From: Roseimaritima ulvae
GTDB taxonomy: Bacteria; Planctomycetota; Planctomycetia; Pirellulales; Pirellulaceae
Assembly: GCF_008065135.1 (NCBI RefSeq)
Contig: NZ_CP042914.1
Location: forward strand, 1,860,001-1,924,000
Length of the DNA stretch: 64,000 nt
Reading direction: 5' to 3'
Shown: one piece after another, positions 57,001-64,000 of the stretch
How positions within the stretch are numbered: the first letter of the stretch is position 1
Layout: each line of letters opens with the position of its first letter
The notes under the pieces: generated by a model
Told to the model about the DNA's origin: nothing
The model's input: the letters and a program-made list of their open reading frames with translations, nothing else
Databases searched by the model: none
Program-made: the position numbers and the translations under genes

Positions 57001-60000
57001 ATCGTAGACCCGTACCCGGAAGCTGTAGCTCTCATCACCCTGAAATGGACCGGGAGCAGAAAAACTGATGGTGTTGGCCGCAAGACTTCCCACAGAGTTC
57101 CAAGTCACTCCGCCGTTATCGGACTGTTCGACGTAGTAGTTCTGTTCGCTATTGGAAAGATCGTTCCAGCTCACGTCGATTTGCGTCGAGCTGACAACGG
57201 TTGCGGTCAAGCCGTCCGGTGCGTTGGGTAGCGTCCAGCGGTAGGTAGAACTACTTGGAGCCGAATCGCCGATCGCATTGGCCGCGATCACTCGGTAGTA
57301 GTACCGGGTTGTTTCGTCGAGTGAGGTGTCGTTATAGCTGGTCACGTCGGCCGGAAGGGTATCAATCGTCGTCCAGGTGCTGCCATCTTCGCTACGCTCG
57401 ATCCGGAAACTCGTCTCGTCGGCCAGATCATTCCACTGAAGCGTGACTGTATCCTGAGTGCTATCGATCGCCGTCAGACCGGTTGGTTGGTCCGGGAACG
57501 CGGGTGTGGTGACACTGATCGGTTCGGAGTAGTTGCTTTGATAAGATGGCCAGCCATCGTAGACCCGTACCCGGAAGCTGTAGCTCTCATCACCCTGGAA
57601 TGGACCGGGAGCAGAAAAACTGATGGTGTTGGCCGCAAGACTTCCCACAGAGTTCCAAGTTGCCCCGCCGTTATCAGACTGTTCGACGTAGTAATTCTGT
57701 TCGCTATTGGAAAGATCGTTCCAGCTCACGTCGATTTGCGTCGAGCTGACAACGGTTGCGGTCAAGCCGTCCGGTGCGTTGGGTAGCGTCCAGCGGTTGG
57801 TAAAACTACTTGGAGCCGAATCGCCGATCGCATTGGCCGCGATCACTCGGAAGTAGTACCGGGTCGCTTCGTCGAGTGAGGTGTCGGTATAGCTGGTCAC
57901 GTCGGCCGAAAGGGTATCAATCGTCGTCCAGGTGCTGCCATCTTCGCTACGCTCGATCCGGTAACTCGTCTCGTCGGCCAGATCATTCCACTGAAGCGTG
58001 ACTGTATCCTGGGTGCTATCGATCGCCGTCAGACCGGTTGGTTGGTCGGGGAACGCGGGCGTGGTAACACTGATCGGTTCAGAGTAGTGGCTTTGATAAG
58101 ATGGCCAGCCATCGTAGACCCGTACCCGGAAGCTGTAGCTCTCATCACCCTGGAATGGACCGGGAGCAGAAAAACTGATGGTGTTGGCCGCAAGACTTCC
58201 CACAGAGTTCCAAGTGGCCCCCCCGTTATCGGACTGTTCGACGTAGTAGTTCTGTTCGCTATTGGAAAGATCGTTCCAGCTCACGTCGATTTGCGTCGAG
58301 CTGACAACGGTTGCGGTCAAGCCGTCTGGTGCGTTGGGTAGCGTCCAGCGGTTCACAGAACTGCTTGGAGCCGAGTCACCGATCGCATTGGCCGCGATCA
58401 CTCGGTAGTAGTACCGGGTTGCTTCGGTCAAACCGGTATCAGTGTAGGTGGTCGCATCCTGAGCTACCGTGCCAATCGTCGACCACGTGGTATTGTCGTC
58501 GCTACGCTGGATTAGATAGCTGGTTTCGGAATCGACGTCGTTCCAATCAAGCGTGATCGAATTAGAAGTATGTCCGGACACCGAAAGACCGGTCGGCCAA
58601 TCGGGGAACCCCGGCGTCGTGATCGCAAAAGGCGCAGAGTACGACGACTGGTTGCCGAGTTGGCTGTAGACGCGGACGCGGAAGCTGTATTCATCGTCAC
58701 CTAAAAAGGGGCCTGGCGCAGAAAAACTCTCCGTGTTAGCTGGCAGATTGGATGAAATGTTTGACCAATTAATGCCGCCATTGCTGGACTGCTCGACGTA
58801 ATACCACGTTTCCGTGCTGGACTGGTCGGTCCAAGTCAAATCGATTTGCGTCGAACCGACAACCGTTGCCGAGAGCCCATCTGGAGCATTGGGTAACGTC
58901 CACCGATTGACGGACGAGCTGGGTGCAGAATCACCGAAAGCATTACTCGCGACCACGCGGTAGTAGTAACGAGTCGCCTCATCCAATCCGGTGTCGACGT
59001 AAGCGGTTGTGTCCGCGGCAACCGTACCAAGGAGTACCCAGTCGATATTGTTCAGACTTCGTTCAATTGAATAATCGGACTCGTGTGCTCCGTCGTTCCA
59101 CTGGATCGCGATTGAGTCCGACGTGTGAGATGTGACGGCAAGGCCGGTCGGCTGATCGGGGAACGCCGGAGTCGTTACGGAAACCGGTTCCGAATAAGAC
59201 GATTGATAGCCAAGAGTGGTATAGACGCGAATCCGGAACTGATATTCCGTGCTGCCTTGGAATGGTCCGGGCACCGACACGCTTTCGGTGTCAACGGGTA
59301 AGGCGGATGTGACGGTTGACCAACTAGCACCGCTATTACTCGACTGTTCGACGTAGAAGCTGTATTCCTTACTTGATTGGTCCAGCCAAGTCAGATCGAC
59401 TTGCGTCGAACTCATCACCGTCGCGGTCAACGAATCGGCTGGATTGGGAAACGTCCATCGGCTAACTGATCCACTTGGCACCGAATCGCCGTGCGCGTTT
59501 GTCGCAACCAGTCGATAGTAATAACGAGAGGCCTCATCGAGGCCGGTATCGACGTACTGGTTTGTATCGGCAGGCACGGTGCCGATCGTAGACCAATCCA
59601 AGTTGTCGATGCTGCGTTGGATTGAGTAGCTGGTTTCGTCATCGCTGTCCGCCCAAACCAAAGAGACTGAACTTTCCGAGCTCGCGGTGGTGGAAAGCCC
59701 GGTAGGTGGGACAGGAAACGCCGGTGTGGTCAGCGAGACGACCGACGAATAGGACGATTGATACCCGAAATAGGTATAGACACGGACCCGAAAGTGATAT
59801 TCCTGGTCGCTCAAAAATGAACCGTTGAAGGAATGGCTTTCCGTGTTGGCGGGTAGAGAAGAGACGATCGTCGACCAACTCGTACCACCGTTGGTTGATT
59901 GCTCGATGTAGTAGAACGTTTCTCGATCTGATTGATCCGTCCACGCAAAGTCGACCTGAGTCGAACTGACAAACGTAGCGGTCAGCCCTTGCGGATCGTT

Positions 60001-63000
60001 GGGCAACGTCCATCGGTTGACAGAGTTGCTTTTCGCCGATTCGCCGATCGCATTCGTCGCGGAGACTCGGTAGTAGTAGCGTGTGGCTTCATCCAAGCCT
60101 GTGTCCGTATAGTCCGTCGTTGTTTCCGGTACATTTGCGATGGTAGTCCAGTTGAAGTTGTCGAGACTTCTTTGAAGGACGTATTGGGCCACGTGGGTCG
60201 AAGTATTCCAGGACAAGCTGAGCGAATCGTGGGTGGCGTTGGTGGCCGTTAGTCCGCCGGGTTGGCTTGGCCTCTGTCCGATGATAAACGTGTTGGGACT
60301 CGTGCTCCAGTCAACTCCGCCATTGGCAGTCCCGCCGTCGTCCCGGACATAGAACTCAAACGAGGAAGGCGTGGTTGCGTTGCCTGCCGGCGTAAAAGTC
60401 AGCGTTGACAGGGCGGCAGCATCGACAATTGCACCGGACTGGAGAAGATTTCCGTCAAGCAGGAGAGTTCCTTGCGCAGCATCGGGAACGGTGGCAAACT
60501 GAACTTCCATTAGCTGGTCCGGTGGCGAATCAAAGGAATCCAAGAGGGGAAAGTCACCGCTGGAAAATGAATACGATGAACTACTCCCAATATCTTTCAC
60601 CGTGTCGATACCACTCGGCGCATCGTTGACCGAAAGGACGGCAAAGGTGGCGGTTGCGGTGCCGCTGGACTGCAGCGCGTCACTCACGGCGAATTCGAAC
60701 GTCGTGAACGGCGCCCCATTTCCATTGTCGGGCGGTTGATACAAGAACGAACCGGAGTCTAGTTGTGCTCGGGTGATCGGCGTTGGAGCCGTCAATGGGG
60801 TGCCCGCTAGAATCAGGCTACCAACGGCCGGAAGACTTAAAATCTCGACGCCTTCAAGCGGATCCGACTCGACATCACTGTACGGAAAGTCGTTGGCTGC
60901 GAAGACATACGTTGTATCTTCGTTGAGGGTGAAAGTCACGTCAGCCGAAGTAGGAGCATCATTCACAGAGTTCACGTTGATCGTCATCACCGCCGGTGCG
61001 CTATCATCGAAGCTGTCTTTCACCGCGAAATCGAATGATGTGAGCGGAACGCCATTTGCGTTGACTGGCGGGACGTAAACCAAAGCACCGCCGTCTATTT
61101 GCGATTTTGTGATCGACGTGGCCTGGGTGAGTGCGTTGCCATCTAAAAAAAGGGTTCCCTGCGTTGGCAGTGTCTGCACCAGGATCCCCGCCATCGGATC
61201 GAGGTCACCATCGCTGTAGGGAAAGTCAGCCGCCACAAACGTATGGGATTGATCCTCGTCAATGGTCACCGATGTGTTTGCCGTTGCGGGGATTTGATTG
61301 GCGGCGACCGAAAGGACAAAGTCTGTTTGGACTGTACTTTCGCCGTCGCTGACCGAGACGGTAATGACGGTATCACCGCTGGCCCCCGGAACTGGCGTGA
61401 TGGTTAGCGTCGGATTCGCCGTTCCCGTGTTGGCGAATGTGATTCCACTGTTGGCAACGACTGCGGTATTTGCCGAATCGCCCGCAAGGGTGAGTGAAGC
61501 AAGCGAGTGATCGACATCGTTCACGGTGAGTGTGATGGGACCATACGTGCCATCTTCACGAATGGTCGCGTCAGAGATGGGCACGATGACGGGAGGATCG
61601 TTCACCGCCGCCACATGGATTGTCACCTTCGCCATGTTGCTCAACAACGTTCCGTCACTGACCGAAAAATCAAACGTCGTGTACGGGGTTCCCGACTCAT
61701 CGTCGACGGGACGAAACCGCAACTGACCGTTATCGAGGTCTGCTTTAGAAACGAACGTCGGTGAACTTAACGTCACCCCGCCAAGGATTAAGCTACCCGC
61801 CGTTGGCAGACTCTGTATTTGGATTCCGCCGAGCGGATCGGATTCCACATCGGTGTAGGTGAAATTCGCGGTAGCAAAGATGTGCGTCTGGTCTTCATCG
61901 ACGAAAAGATCAACGTCGTCGGTCGACGGTGCATCGTTTACCGCGGTGACGTTGACTGTCATCACCGCCGATGCACTGGCATCAGATCCGTCATCAACGG
62001 CGAAGTCGAACGTCGCGTAAGGCTGGCCATTTGCATTTGGAGCAGGTGAAAAGACCAGCAGGCCACCATCAAGCTGTGCTTTTGTCACCGAGGTGGGGCC
62101 TGAAAGTGTGACTCCGTCCAAAGTCAGGCTGCCATTTCCCGGCAAGCTAAGCACTTCGATTCCAACCAGAGGATCGGAATCGAGATCATTAAACGGAAAA
62201 TCGCCTGCAGCGAAGGTGAGCGAGCCGTCTTCGTCAATCGTTTTCACAGAATCCGCAGTGGTTGGGACTTGATTTGCCACAATCGTCAAGACGAAAGTCT
62301 CGACCGTGCTGCCCGTCCCATCATCCACTATCACCGAGATCGTCGTCTGCCCGCTCGCTCCAGGTTGCGGCGTGATCGAAAGTGTTGGATTTGCCGTTTG
62401 CGTATTCGAGAATGAGATTCCCGCGTTGTCGACAAGACTCGTATTTGAAGAACTTCCACTTACGATCAAGGACGAGAGCGGATCATCGACATCGCTAATT
62501 GTTAGAGTGAGTGGCCCGAACGTCGTATCTTCGCGTCCACTGGCATCGCTGATGGACGCAATCGTGGGAAGATCGTTGACCGGTGCGAACGTCAGTACAA
62601 ACGATTCCGTGTCCGTCGCTAATCCATCCGACGCGGTAATCTCAATCGTCGTGGACCCAAATGCGTCGGCCAGCGGAGTCGCGGTCAAGGTATAGCTGCC
62701 ACCACCCAAGTCGACGATGTCGATATCGCCATCGGCGACTAGAGATTGATGGGAACTGGTTGCCGTAAGTGTAATGGGATCGGGACCATCTGGATCGTTT
62801 ACGGTGAATTGGATGGGACCATACGTGGTGTCCTCCGCTGCTGACCCATCCGCAATCGATTCAATCGCGGGAATGTCGTTGAACGGCAGCACGTTGAACG
62901 TCATGACAGCGGTAGTACTGACGGCGCTCCCGTCACTGACCTTGAAATCAAACGAGGTATAGGGGGTGCCCGAAGCTCCCGCCGAAGGTGAAAAAATCAG

Positions 63001-64000
63001 CAAGCCACTGGCGATGTCTGCAACAGCAACCGTTGTCGGAGCGTTGATCGGGTTTCCATTAAGACTTAACGTGCCGTCCTGGGGAACGCTGACAAGTTCG
63101 ACGCCAGCGATGGGATCCGATTCGACGTCGCTGTACGGAAAGTCGGCAACGGAAAAGGTGTGCGACGTGGACTCCGAGATCGTCAACTCGTGGTCCAGCG
63201 TGGTGGGGGCATCGTTAAGCGAATCGACATCAATCGTCATGACGGATTCCGCACTGGATGCTTGCCCGTCACTTACGGTGAATGTGAACGAGTCCAAACC
63301 GGCCCCAAAGGCGTCGCTGGGAGGCGAGTATGTCAATTGACCCGAATTGATCGCAGACAGACTGACATCAGCACCCGCGTTCAGGGGGGATCCCGAAAGC
63401 GACAGCACACCTGAAGACGCGATGCCAGTTACGGTCACCCAAGCCAGTGGATCGAGATCGATGTCGGAATAGGGAAAGTCCGCGAAAACAAACGTGTACG
63501 GCTGGTCTTCGGCAGTCGTGACCGTGTTAGGACCCGACGCGGGCACATCGTTGACCGGTGTCACGTCCAGCGAAAATGAAACCGGCACGCTCAAGTCAGT
63601 TCCGTCGTTGGCGACAAGCGTAATGGTGACCGTACCGTGCGCGTTCGGTTCCGGCGTCACGGTCATGGTTCGATTCGCGCCCGACCCGGAAAACGTGATC
63701 GCAGTTTCCTGAAGAATCGTCGCGTCGCTGCTGGTCGCGGACAAAGTCACGCTCGATAGATCTGTATCCAAATCGGCCACGGTGACGGAAAAAGTTTGAT
63801 CAACGGAATCTTCGGCGATCGTTTGATCTTGTATCGGGGCGATGGTTGGCGGCGAGTTGTCGTCTTCCAGAATCGTTACCGTGCCATCTCCGTCGCTGAT
63901 CAGCGCGCCGACAGCATTAGAAATGACGACTTGCAGGTTCTCGTTCCCTTCGTAAATCGAGTCGTCAACGATTGAAACCGTTATCAATTTTTCGGTTTCG
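48091..64000 (-). CDS. Giant polymorphic toxin: Calx-beta, cadherin-like and FN3 repeats, Hint and AHH nuclease (5' end outside window)
   Basis: The frame is open from the window edge for 5,302 codons. From the N-side: a Calx-beta end (SIVDDSIYEGNENLQVVISN), about ten cadherin-like units with VNDAP(T/S) turns (to about 60,260), a run of some 30 fibronectin III repeats (about 60,250-51,700), an Ig/PKD-like segment (about 51,600), a mixed beta region with another Ig-like unit (DDYFRVTDYEQEGETWSLNV) and a hydrophobic stretch (FVGVAAAVAIAGPAGWAAAG) before the Hint domain and the AHH nuclease tip. The layout fits a surface-displayed or secreted toxin that delivers its C-terminus to a neighbouring cell. 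The missing 5' end should carry a signal peptide or secretion domain. The SUFU gene directly downstream is the likely antidote. Confidence 0.87.
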   Translation of the reverse strand, partial: ETEKLITVSIVDDSIYEGNENLQVVISNAVGALISDGDGTVTILEDDNSPPTIAPIQDQTIAEDSVDQTFSVTVADLDTDLSSVTLSATSSDATILQETAITFSGSGANRTMTVTPEPNAHGTVTITLVANDGTDLSVPVSFSLDVTPVNDVPASGPNTVTTAEDQPYTFVFADFPYSDIDLDPLAWVTVTGIASSGVLSLSGSPLNAGADVSLSAINSGQLTYSPPSDAFGAGLDSFTFTVSDGQASSAESVMTIDVDSLNDAPTTLDHELTISESTSHTFSVADFPYSDVESDPIAGVELVSVPQDGTLSLNGNPINAPTTVAVADIASGLLIFSPSAGASGTPYTSFDFKVSDGSAVSTTAVMTFNVLPFNDIPAIESIADGSAAEDTTYGPIQFTVNDPDGPDPITLTATSSHQSLVADGDIDIVDLGGGSYTLTATPLADAFGSTTIEITASDGLATDTESFVLTFAPVNDLPTIASISDASGREDTTFGPLTLTISDVDDPLSSLIVSGSSSNTSLVDNAGISFSNTQTANPTLSITPQPGASGQTTISVIVDDGTGSTVETFVLTIVANQVPTTADSVKTIDEDGSLTFAAGDFPFNDLDSDPLVGIEVLSLPGNGSLTLDGVTLSGPTSVTKAQLDGGLLVFSPAPNANGQPYATFDFAVDDGSDASASAVMTVNVTAVNDAPSTDDVDLFVDEDQTHIFATANFTYTDVESDPLGGIQIQSLPTAGSLILGGVTLSSPTFVSKADLDNGQLRFRPVDDESGTPYTTFDFSVSDGTLLSNMAKVTIHVAAVNDPPVIVPISDATIREDGTYGPITLTVNDVDHSLASLTLAGDSANTAVVANSGITFANTGTANPTLTITPVPGASGDTVITVSVSDGESTVQTDFVLSVAANQIPATANTSVTIDEDQSHTFVAADFPYSDGDLDPMAGILVQTLPTQGTLFLDGNALTQATSITKSQIDGGALVYVPPVNANGVPLTSFDFAVKDSFDDSAPAVMTINVNSVNDAPTSADVTFTLNEDTTYVFAANDFPYSDVESDPLEGVEILSLPAVGSLILAGTPLTAPTPITRAQLDSGSFLYQPPDNGNGAPFTTFEFAVSDALQSSGTATATFAVLSVNDAPSGIDTVKDIGSSSSYSFSSGDFPLLDSFDSPPDQLMEVQFATVPDAAQGTLLLDGNLLQSGAIVDAAALSTLTFTPAGNATTPSSFEFYVRDDGGTANGGVDWSTSPNTFIIGQRPSQPGGLTATNATHDSLSLSWNTSTHVAQYVLQRSLDNFNWTTIANVPETTTDYTDTGLDEATRYYYRVSATNAIGESAKSNSVNRWTLPNDPQGLTATFVSSTQVDFAWTDQSDRETFYYIEQSTNGGTSWSTIVSSLPANTESHSFNGSFLSDQEYHFRVRVYTYFGYQSSYSSVVSLTTPAFPVPPTGLSTTASSESSVSLVWADSDDETSYSIQRSIDNLDWSTIGTVPADTNQYVDTGLDEASRYYYRLVATNAHGDSVPSGSVSRWTFPNPADSLTATVMSSTQVDLTWLDQSSKEYSFYVEQSSNSGASWSTVTSALPVDTESVSVPGPFQGSTEYQFRIRVYTTLGYQSSYSEPVSVTTPAFPDQPTGLAVTSHTSDSIAIQWNDGAHESDYSIERSLNNIDWVLLGTVAADTTAYVDTGLDEATRYYYRVVASNAFGDSAPSSSVNRWTLPNAPDGLSATVVGSTQIDLTWTDQSSTETWYYVEQSSNGGINWSNISSNLPANTESFSAPGPFLGDDEYSFRVRVYSQLGNQSSYSAPFAITTPGFPDWPTGLSVSGHTSNSITLDWNDVDSETSYLIQRSDDNTTWSTIGTVAQDATTYTDTGLTEATRYYYRVIAANAIGDSAPSSSVNRWTLPNAPDGLTATVVSSTQIDVSWNDLSNSEQNYYVEQSDNGGATWNSVGSLAANTISFSAPGPFQGDESYSFRVRVYDGWPSYQSHYSEPISVTTPAFPDQPTGLTAIDSTQDTVTLQWNDLADETSYRIERSEDGSTWTTIDTLSADVTSYTDTSLDEATRYYFRVIAANAIGDSAPSSFTNRWTLPNAPDGLTATVVSSTQIDVSWNDLSNSEQNYYVEQSDNGGATWNSVGSLAANTISFSAPGPFQGDESYSFRVRVYDGWPSYQSNYSEPISVTTPAFPDQPTGLTAIDSTQDTVTLQWNDLADETSFRIERSEDGSTWTTIDTLPADVTSYNDTSLDETTRYYYRVIAANAIGDSAPSSSTYRWTLPNAPDGLTATVVSSTQIDVSWNDLSNSEQNYYVEQSDNGGVTWNSVGSLAANTISFSAPGPFQGDESYSFRVRVYDGWPSYQSNYSEPISVTTPAFPDQPTGLTAIDSTQDTVTLQWNDLADETSFRIERSEDGSTWTTRDTLAADVTSYTDTSLDEATRYYYRVIAANAIGDSAPSSSTYRWTLPNAPDGLTATVVGGGQIDVSWNDLSNSEQNYYVEQSDNGGMTWNSVGSLAANTISFSAPGPFQGDESYSFRVRVYDGWPSYQSNYSEPISVTTPAFPDQPVGLTATAVSDDSVALQWGDSDDETGYEVYRSLDSLNWTSVGTLPVDVVNFTDTGLQEVTRYYYRLVATNALGDSAPSNVVNSSTPTIPPSGLTATAVGATQIDLSWNDQSDRENQYVVQQSDDGGTTWSTIATLPTNSTNFTATGPFQGNQEYTFRVGSYDWSSSQYSYSANHSVTTPVFPDQPHGLNFSANEDSITLTWNDVEDETSYLVQRSTDNTSWNQIGALPANTTTFVDQGLPEATSYFYRVQANNSLGLSAHSDALTAFTTPIAPDGLSATFASATKIDLTWSDRSSKEIQYHVQQSDDGGTTWESLAILSANVITYSARGPFQGDQPYLFRVKAFANASSESYSAPISLTTPAYPDQPTGLTVSATSEDTLSLQWNDLSDETEYVIHRSTNGTSWSILDTLAADTTSYIDSGLDDSKRYHYFLVARNTSGDSAPSESVNSLTQFNGPDGLTATTLSPTEIQLDWNDHSSSETFYRVESNRDAATNWIDESGNLAPDTTQFVATIVPNENVSFRVVASDAHGRILYSNVLNLVTTPPQEPTDLTIVDATTDDITLSWDDVAFEDSYRLERSDDQTNWSVIDSVLADTTNSFIEEMLDEATRYYYRVIASNSQGDSAPSDTVFRTTGMLAPTDLTATVQSPESVLLEWTDHSNTESGFSVQRAESASGPWVTVTGSVPQDEGSYLVESLQPNTNYFFRVRAKNSVTSSSYSNVAEVNTPNVADAPTDLATSSVSNTQVELTWTAAGGSPTDYRIERSDDFAVSFSPIATIAASNLSYLDTTLDADELYVYRVVAIGTLESLPSDTSEITTTSDAPIDLAASSITADAVALSWTRPAGDTSLMLVERLEDGDEDGVWDLVATSAPIDGESYTAEGLQPDTAYRFQLRVETASGLATPSLPIDVTTSPLDTPTDVAVTVVSNTQVSVDWTDNSSGTLSQRIERSSDGGSTYSTVATLSAGTESYLMTDLAPGTDYQIRVVALAGASTSASAPVALATTATSPTGLSATQSASDEVTLTWSRPSGDSSLIEIEFSTDGVSFTPVATVDADTATVTSLVPGTLYFFRVRASTPGGTGTYSNVVSPPVTSITAPSGITVSAISNTIVQVQWTDNSNNETGFRVEASTDGGTTFTTVATTGINENLVDVTDLTPGEVYQFRVFATNGIDSPASGTSSLTTSADPPTSVTATGNTTTSIEVQWQYPVGDTSTSELEMSEDGVSFTVVDSSISQSSYVVDSLTSGTTYYFRVRVATAAGSAAYSAVVSAEPVEIAAPTNLTTSDVANTSLTIDWVPGGDPGTEQRIEYSEDSGATFSEVAVVSESTSSFDITGLEAGTNYQIRVIAFSPAGESDPSNVATVTTTSVAPSTITATPVTPTSILVSWVRDSGDESLHQVEIASGGTFAPVGAATRFGTSSSIIGLVPNTTYSFRIVVIPPSGVGGVSPTALATTPSDAPSIPWNVYATTGSATSIDLSWSSSPTAVSYTIEQREEVATTWTTVGTSGSTSFTANGLEPGGALYSYRVRATSGDGYTSPASEFVAARTDNVAPTITAPATAGSSLVTGTSTTLSVNATDDADDSDLIFTWSVVSGPGEGTASFSENESNAAKNATATFDRAGSYVLGVTAEDKRGLKATSTVSVTVEQTLTDFFIDQDDVMVVEHQTRPFTATALDQFGWDYVRSTVNWSLTSGDGSLDGDGVYTPPDPFEEGSFTVQAELDGNTVSLTGELKEDYDEIIDDIKVWHPESVSHVSGKLSFSWSPLGEGKPTLTQAMMGDSILEGGVGHYDGPTPVFEYHFAEGVLVNGSGQDFIFFAHRSTPNGFTVDVDGYGSGSLNGSTTPSGETHEWYWIDNDTPGGFQHGVVYSRYDLSDFGVPDGESVTKLTLNSPVSGDWAGIGAISQKFNLQLHKGGGGAVSEDDEDDPSNTEINSRDWLGAELSIEDFGTLEDGAYLTIHTGHEDLLVHAIGEDDVIETKDGDTFLLLGTDKLVDTPPRMQVDVLEPGDHYIELRYHKDDADTEGTVVDSVQFHLRDGGYSVDDYFRVTDYEQEGETWSLNVLDNDYKSGELTIESVSGVGQGTVTIQGSTLHYQPSLSARGWDVFTYTVSNSHGETFTSEVVLSIERPDLFREVQLGELDPAARAEVTAKYNDWLYRTAEKNFGTAVANELKNNYPTVSRPGGNSEPTLEWIARLIGKGWEFRSTQLSWTPWRLGLGGKDDIIDFDRDVNVVPDASGVRVIEWGTSHLYTSLFDSGTEYPISAADQARAIVTYVSNATVTENATGYTPPESPTKVGLTTFFSHPNVQFVGVAAAVAIAGPAGWAAAGALTSTFTVGGVTLTAAGLGQASVAVGSAWALTRATDNAVGQVVDSDGDGVGDRTFGQSLVDATTGDQAYSDTLLKRADIAVMIVEVGPGIFQMVRGTAGFATRAALGSVKHVRSLGQNVPKLINRDTYCFAPETLVSTDHGPKPIGELEAGATVLAMDFVDGEVKETEVNAAHHNRFSGNWVTVTLQTDSEDTVEVTENHPFWVVRGEDMDRRQSPDLGDDAITSSSDITGRWVFSHDLRRGDVLLTSDGEEVTVLSVRISNVTDKEVCNLTIAEHHSYFVSALGLLVHNISFCDELVKYLRRTGQSVAKPATLIAKAKELGYANSAVHAHHIVMKTGKGVLGKAYTRYAQKLLRDNGIEVLESAASISRAGDEFHNLTYALNYANGIHSTKYQRYIAKELWRAKKNAIDRGDDVADALKAKLADWKDQFAQGKDFWNT
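48094..48540 (-). other. AHH nuclease toxin tip
   Basis: 149 codons after the Hint domain. NSAVHAHHIVMKTGKGV carries the AHH signature of the HNH/Endo VII superfamily nuclease toxins (PF14412), followed by LLRDNGIEVLESAAS, DEFHNLTYALNYANGIHSTK and KYQRYIAKEL, the usual downstream His and helices. Catalytic His residues are intact. It likely cuts DNA or RNA in the target cell. Confidence 0.85.
48541..49026 (-). other. Hint autoprocessing domain of the toxin
   Basis: 162 codons. It starts with the nucleophile Cys in CFAPETLVSTDHG (codon at 49024-49026), has the mid-motif TENHPFWVV and ends in SALGLLVHN, with His-Asn at 48541-48546. These are the Hint (hedgehog/intein) block A, B and G residues. 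No splicing partner follows: the next residue is Ile, so C-terminal cleavage that frees the toxin tip is expected rather than splicing. Confidence 0.87.
56378..58420. repeat. 555-bp tandem repeats inside the toxin gene (about 3.7 copies)
   Basis: Units begin at about 56378, 56933, 57488 and 58043; the fourth ends near 58420. Each encodes two FN3 domains (185 residues), and units differ at only a few positions, far fewer than the other FN3 repeats in the gene. The length is a multiple of three, so copy changes keep the frame. This points to recent in-frame amplification and to a site of copy-number variation by recombination. Confidence 0.93.

Noticed and set aside
56377-58341. Four nearly identical 99-codon plus-strand frames 555 bp apart
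   Set aside because: They are antisense shadows of the 555-bp FN3 repeat in the minus-strand toxin gene.

Overview
This 64-kb window reads as planctomycete DNA, most likely a Pirellulaceae genome close to Rhodopirellula. The support is gene content: paired DUF1501 with PSCyt1/DUF1549/DUF1553, paired DUF1552 with DUF1592-type c-type cytochromes, an SHD1-domain protease, an ECF sigma/FecR pair, an ECF-sigma/serine-threonine-kinase fusion, sulfatase debris and many short palindromic intergenic repeats. No rRNA or CRISPR array was seen. The only RNA-like signal is a degraded tRNA-Ser-like segment.

Left part (1-12.7 kb): a phosphorothioation-linked restriction island. On the minus strand dptF, dptG and dptH overlap or nearly abut, followed after 20 bp by an AIPR-family (abortive infection phage resistance) gene that runs off the window. 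Divergently, a DNA-phosphorothioation-associated putative methyltransferase overlaps by 4 bp a small MPPED-like metallophosphoesterase. A five-copy 8-bp tandem repeat lies between the two divergent units. The sulfur-modification genes (dndABCDE) are not in the window.

Middle part (12.7-46.9 kb): planctomycete genes mixed with decaying DNA. Intact genes include the sigma-kinase fusion, a 7Fe ferredoxin, an M28 peptidase, an AraC regulator, an SDR, a peroxiredoxin-like protein, a cupin, a VOC protein, a CDF transporter, a secreted FAD oxidoreductase, the two cytochrome operons, an ECF/FecR pair, a trypsin-like protease, a sulfur-related cluster (DUF442 phosphatase plus split YeeE/YedE halves and a membrane protein) and a TPR-sulfotransferase. 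Between them are remnants of kptA, an alcohol dehydrogenase, a sulfatase, a GH43/DUF1593 chimera, an ECF sigma gene with an amber stop and a GNAT acetyltransferase. Several repeat families fill the gaps: a roughly 201-bp palindromic element, a 33-bp tandem repeat and a 169-bp tandem repeat.

Right part (46.9-64 kb): one minus-strand gene of more than 5,300 codons, still open at the window edge, encodes a surface or secreted polymorphic toxin. It has Calx-beta and cadherin-like repeats, a long run of fibronectin III repeats including a recently amplified 555-bp block, a self-cleaving Hint domain and a C-terminal AHH nuclease. Overlapping or directly downstream is an ankyrin-SUFU protein that fits the cognate immunity role.
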